A DNA stretch of 7,222 nt. It comes from Clostridiaceae bacterium (lineage in GTDB: Bacteria > Bacillota > Clostridia > Saccharofermentanales > DTU023). The notes beneath the pieces are model-generated. The model made no database searches. It saw nothing but the letters and a program-made list of their open reading frames with translations, and was not told where the DNA came from. The translations under genes and the position numbers were made by a program. Where the stretch lies: NCBI GenBank assembly GCA_012728535.1, contig JAAYEX010000114.1, positions 1 through 7,222 on the forward strand. Direction: 5' to 3'. Below are positions 4,726 to 7,222 of this stretch, one piece after another. Position 1 is the first letter of the stretch; each line of letters opens with the position of its first letter.

Positions 4726-6540
4726 GTGGATAAATGCAAACGATGTGGTGCTGATTTACCGGAGAATGCAAAATTTTGCACCAGCTGCGGAGAAAAAACC
4801 GAAACTGACATCCTAAATGCAAGTGCACAGAATGTGCCTCATACGCAAAACATACAGGGGAGTCCTTATCCGCCATATGCAGGAGCCATGCCTAACGGTC
4901 CTGCACCTGTATATGCTGCACAACAGCCTCCTCCAAAGAAGAAGCGCTGGTGGATTCCTGTTGTGATCATTGTAGTAGTGCTGGCGATACTCGCGGGCGT
5001 CTGGCTCGTTTTCGGCAACAGCATAAAGATGCTCTTCCTATCGGACAATCAGAAATGGCAGAAGGCTGAGAAGGCTGCCGGTCTGATTCCTGAAGATTCT
5101 TTACTCTACGAAATTAAAGCTGCATCAGGTGATATCCTTAACAAGTCCAAGGTCGGCTATGAGACAGATATCAGTTTCGATATTAAAGCGGATGCTTTGC
5201 CCGACGATGTAGCAGGAATACTTACAACATTGTCCGGTGTGCGCTTGAATGTGCTGACAAAAACTGATCTTAATGAGACTGAACCGCATTTTTATACAAA
5301 GATTGCATTGGCTAAGCGCGGTGAATCATCTGAGGCGCTCAGCGCAGAAATTTATGACGCGGGAGATTATCTGCTTTTCGCTCTTCCTGAGATCTTGTCC
5401 AAGCCTCTTGCAGTCAATAAAGACTTTTTAAGTGAATCCCTGGATGATTCCAGTGGCCTTTCCATCACGATTGATGACACTTTCAATTCGATGGGTGAGA
5501 TGCGTAGTAGCCTGGGAACTTTCTTTGATGAGGATCTGGATCAGATCGTTGAAGAAATTAAAGAAGTTTTCATCAAGTATGCGGACGAAGCTGAACTCGT
5601 CAAGGGAGAAGAACTTACTGTCGGCAGCGTCAGCCAGAAGCTCGACTATTACACGGTGACAGTCTCTGCTGAAAAGACCCCCGCCATGATGAAAGAGATT
5701 TTGTTGCTTCTGCGAGATAATAAAGCTGTTAATGCACTGATTTCAGAGCTGAGCGCTATGGGCATCTCGCCCGATGACACATTTGATCCCACCCAGGAAT
5801 ATGCCGATGCAATTAATGAGGCCATTTCTGATCTCGAAGACTATCCGGAAGATTTTAAAATTGAGATCCAGCGCAAACTATATGTGGACAAGAAAAATAA
5901 GGCGCAGGGCGGTGAGTTCATCCTAAAGAATCTGGAGCTGGACGAAACCATAATTCTTACCTCACTCCATGTTATTGATGGCGGCAAGCATGCTCAGAAG
6001 TTGAAACTGGCCGACCCCTATGGAAGAACGGTTGAGTATTTGAGTGAATACACTCTGTCAAATAAGCTTTATACCGGTTCCTACACCATTACAAGCTCAG
6101 AAGTAGGCTACGGTATGGCGTTAGATTTGAGCGGGTCATTTAGCGATTTTGGCCTGAAAAAGGTTGACAATGTGCTCTATCCGGTGGGATCGCTGAGCCT
6201 TACTTATGAGGACCCCAGTGGCTACACCGATCCTATATCTCTTAAGTACGAGGGTAAGGTTGAAGGCGGCAAACTGACCGCGAGCCTGAGTATTGATATC
6301 GATGCAGATGGTTCACCTATTACCCTTGCCTTAAACTTCAGCCTGAGATCACTGCCGGATTCTGAGCTTAAATTCAAAAATGAAATGCCGGCTGATTATA
6401 TTGATTTATCTGACGAAGATGCTTTGATGGGACTTATGATGGATGAATCGATCATGACGAATCTAATGTCCGCCCTGGAGGATTTGGGTATTGATCTGAA
6501 TTCTCTGATGGGATTTGATGACTTTGATGATGACTTTTAG
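4726..6540 (+). CDS. Zinc-ribbon, single-pass membrane protein with large ectodomain (TcaA/YvbJ-like architecture)
   Basis: 604 residues from GTG 4726, with a strong GGGAGG site (4713-4718) 7 nt upstream. Residues 4-21 form a short zinc ribbon (C4-x2-C7, C18-x2-C21). A Pro/Ala/Tyr-rich linker (about 45-70), a K-K-K-R stop-transfer cluster (71-74) and one TM helix (about 76-97) follow. So residues 1-74 should be cytoplasmic and about 500 residues outside. The ectodomain is acidic and strand-rich, with D/S/T-rich repeating beta segments (about 145-320 and 375-545) that look like two related halves, and ends in a Met/Asp-rich tail with F-D-D-F-D-D-D-F. No protease, transglycosylase or sortase motif was found. 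The layout matches the TcaA/YvbJ type of envelope proteins; sequence homology to those was not tested. The ABC ATPase start overlaps its 3' end, so the two are very likely co-translated. Confidence 0.88.
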   Translation: MDKCKRCGADLPENAKFCTSCGEKTETDILNASAQNVPHTQNIQGSPYPPYAGAMPNGPAPVYAAQQPPPKKKRWWIPVVIIVVVLAILAGVWLVFGNSIKMLFLSDNQKWQKAEKAAGLIPEDSLLYEIKAASGDILNKSKVGYETDISFDIKADALPDDVAGILTTLSGVRLNVLTKTDLNETEPHFYTKIALAKRGESSEALSAEIYDAGDYLLFALPEILSKPLAVNKDFLSESLDDSSGLSITIDDTFNSMGEMRSSLGTFFDEDLDQIVEEIKEVFIKYADEAELVKGEELTVGSVSQKLDYYTVTVSAEKTPAMMKEILLLLRDNKAVNALISELSAMGISPDDTFDPTQEYADAINEAISDLEDYPEDFKIEIQRKLYVDKKNKAQGGEFILKNLELDETIILTSLHVIDGGKHAQKLKLADPYGRTVEYLSEYTLSNKLYTGSYTITSSEVGYGMALDLSGSFSDFGLKKVDNVLYPVGSLSLTYEDPSGYTDPISLKYEGKVEGGKLTASLSIDIDADGSPITLALNFSLRSLPDSELKFKNEMPADYIDLSDEDALMGLMMDESIMTNLMSALEDLGIDLNSLMGFDDFDDDF

Positions 6541-7204
6541 CTTAAAGGTGCGCGGGCTCAGCAAAGCCTGGTCCGCGCACAAAATTCTGGAAGATATTTC
6601 CTTTGAGCAACCACAAGGCAGTATCTGCGGTATAGCCGGAGAGAACGGCGCCGGTAAAAGCACTTTGCTGAAAATCCTGGCTTCGGTCTTAGCACGGGAC
6701 AGCGGTGATGTGTTTATTGAGGGTGACAGTTTTCGTGTGTCCCTGGATGATCTGAATGTCTGGCGGCAGCTGATAGCTTATGTACCCCAGGAATTGGCAC
6801 TGGATGACCGTCTCACTGTAAGAGAAACATTATCATTTTGGACGGCTGCACGAGGGATGTCAGTCAGAGATCGAAAAGAGCAGATCAAGATGTCAGAGGC
6901 AGATCCTCTGATATCGGATTTTTTGGAAAAACCGATTAGGGAATGCTCCGGCGGCATGGCGCGACGTGTCAGTCTGATTGTCGGCCTCCTGGGGGATCCG
7001 CAGTTGATCCTGCTCGATGAACCTTTTGCCGGGGCAGATGATTACAGTCGGGAGTTGATGTTTGAGAGGCTGAATTTATTACGTTCCGGCGGCAAGGCGA
7101 TCTTGGTAGCCGCACATGAAGGAGAGATTCTGAAGAGTTTGAGTGATCGGATTTTACACCTTCATGAAGGAAAAGTGAGAGATAATCTCCTTAACGACAA
7201 ATAG
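6530..7204 (+). CDS. ABC transporter ATP-binding protein
   Basis: About 224 residues if translation starts at ATG 6530; ATG 6527, ATG 6518 and TTG 6515 are in the same frame, and I cannot decide between them because no start has a strong ribosome site. All of these overlap the 604-residue gene, by 11-26 bp, which points to translational coupling. Numbering from 6530: Walker A GENGAGKST (37-45), Q-loop Q87 in V-P-Q, signature C-S-G-G-M (139-143, in place of the usual LSGGQ), Walker B L-I-L-L-D-E-P (159-165, E164 catalytic) and H-loop H196. All catalytic positions are present, so it should hydrolyse ATP and power transport. It has no TM segments, so it needs a permease partner, presumably the gene beginning at about 7216. 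The type resembles small exporter ATPases (CcmA/bacitracin-export style); substrate unknown. Confidence 0.93.
   Translation: MTFSLKVRGLSKAWSAHKILEDISFEQPQGSICGIAGENGAGKSTLLKILASVLARDSGDVFIEGDSFRVSLDDLNVWRQLIAYVPQELALDDRLTVRETLSFWTAARGMSVRDRKEQIKMSEADPLISDFLEKPIRECSGGMARRVSLIVGLLGDPQLILLDEPFAGADDYSRELMFERLNLLRSGGKAILVAAHEGEILKSLSDRILHLHEGKVRDNLLNDK
6548..6580 (+). other. Strong hairpin just inside the ABC ATPase gene
   Basis: GTGCGCGG (6548-6555) is perfectly repeated inverted as CCGCGCAC (6573-6580). Three further pairs (two of them G-T) extend it inward, giving an 11-nt loop. It begins 8 nt after the upstream stop codon and has no T-run. It may affect mRNA processing, stability or the relative translation of the two genes, or it may be coincidence in codons that must encode the ATPase N-terminus. 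Confidence 0.5.
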
Positions 7205-7206
7205 GC

Positions 7207-7222
7207 GGAGTTCAAGTGAAGA
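7207..7222 (+). CDS. Probable start of the next gene, cut by the window edge
   Basis: GGAG at 7207-7210, 5 nt before a GTG at 7216-7218, which begins GTG AAG. The gap after the ABC ATPase stop is only 11 bp. From context it should be a co-transcribed gene, plausibly the ABC permease, but only two codons and one base are visible, so the product cannot be judged. The true coding start is base 7216. Confidence 0.4.

Noticed and set aside
4607..4876. 89-residue minus-strand frame over the leader and start of the 604-residue gene
   Set aside because: It runs antisense to the ribosome site and zinc ribbon and has no supporting features.

Overview
The window reads as chromosomal DNA of a low- to mid-GC Bacillota bacterium, most likely an anaerobic Clostridia-type organism. 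This rests on strong GGAGG-type ribosome sites, GTG starts, extended -10 promoters of the TGnTATAAT kind, and two membrane proteins with cytoplasmic zinc ribbons of a style common in Clostridia. The organism call is inference from style; no rRNA or other marker gene is present. No transposase, integrase, CRISPR array or tRNA was seen.

Layout, left to right. (1) Bases 2-487: the 3' part of an unrecognised gene whose frame is open to the left edge. (2) Bases 327-806, minus strand: a HipB-like XRE-type DNA-binding protein whose tail runs 161 bp antisense into gene 1. (3) Bases 906-2192, plus: the ribosome-associated GTPase HflX, divergent from the XRE gene. (4) Bases 3407-2189, minus: a two-gene operon, tadA (tRNA adenosine deaminase) then plsC-like (1-acylglycerol-phosphate acyltransferase). 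The operon converges on hflX, and the two stop codons share one CTAG palindrome. (5) Bases 3549-4271, plus: a 240-residue zinc-ribbon, single-TM protein behind an extended -10 promoter that lies in a tandem 15-bp repeat. (6) Bases 4272-4725: a 454-bp gap with two intrinsic terminators, a small hairpin between them, a probable promoter, and a leader with two hairpins. (7) Bases 4726-6540: a 604-residue zinc-ribbon, single-TM protein with a large acidic ectodomain. (8) About 6530-7204: an ABC transporter ATPase whose start overlaps the previous stop. (9) Base 7216 onward: a ribosome site and GTG that look like the start of the next gene, plausibly the permease.

How they work together. hflX, tadA and plsC are housekeeping (ribosome rescue, wobble-inosine tRNA editing, phospholipid synthesis). 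The right half is the less ordinary part. Two proteins with the same architecture (cytoplasmic zinc ribbon, proline-rich linker, one TM helix, outside domain) lie in tandem, and the larger one is translationally linked to an ABC ATPase. The architecture recalls TcaA/YvbJ-type envelope proteins. I infer a membrane sensor or adaptor plus exporter module, but the sequence alone does not show its substrate or signal. Nothing here proves a wholly new system; the zinc-ribbon/ABC cluster is the best candidate.
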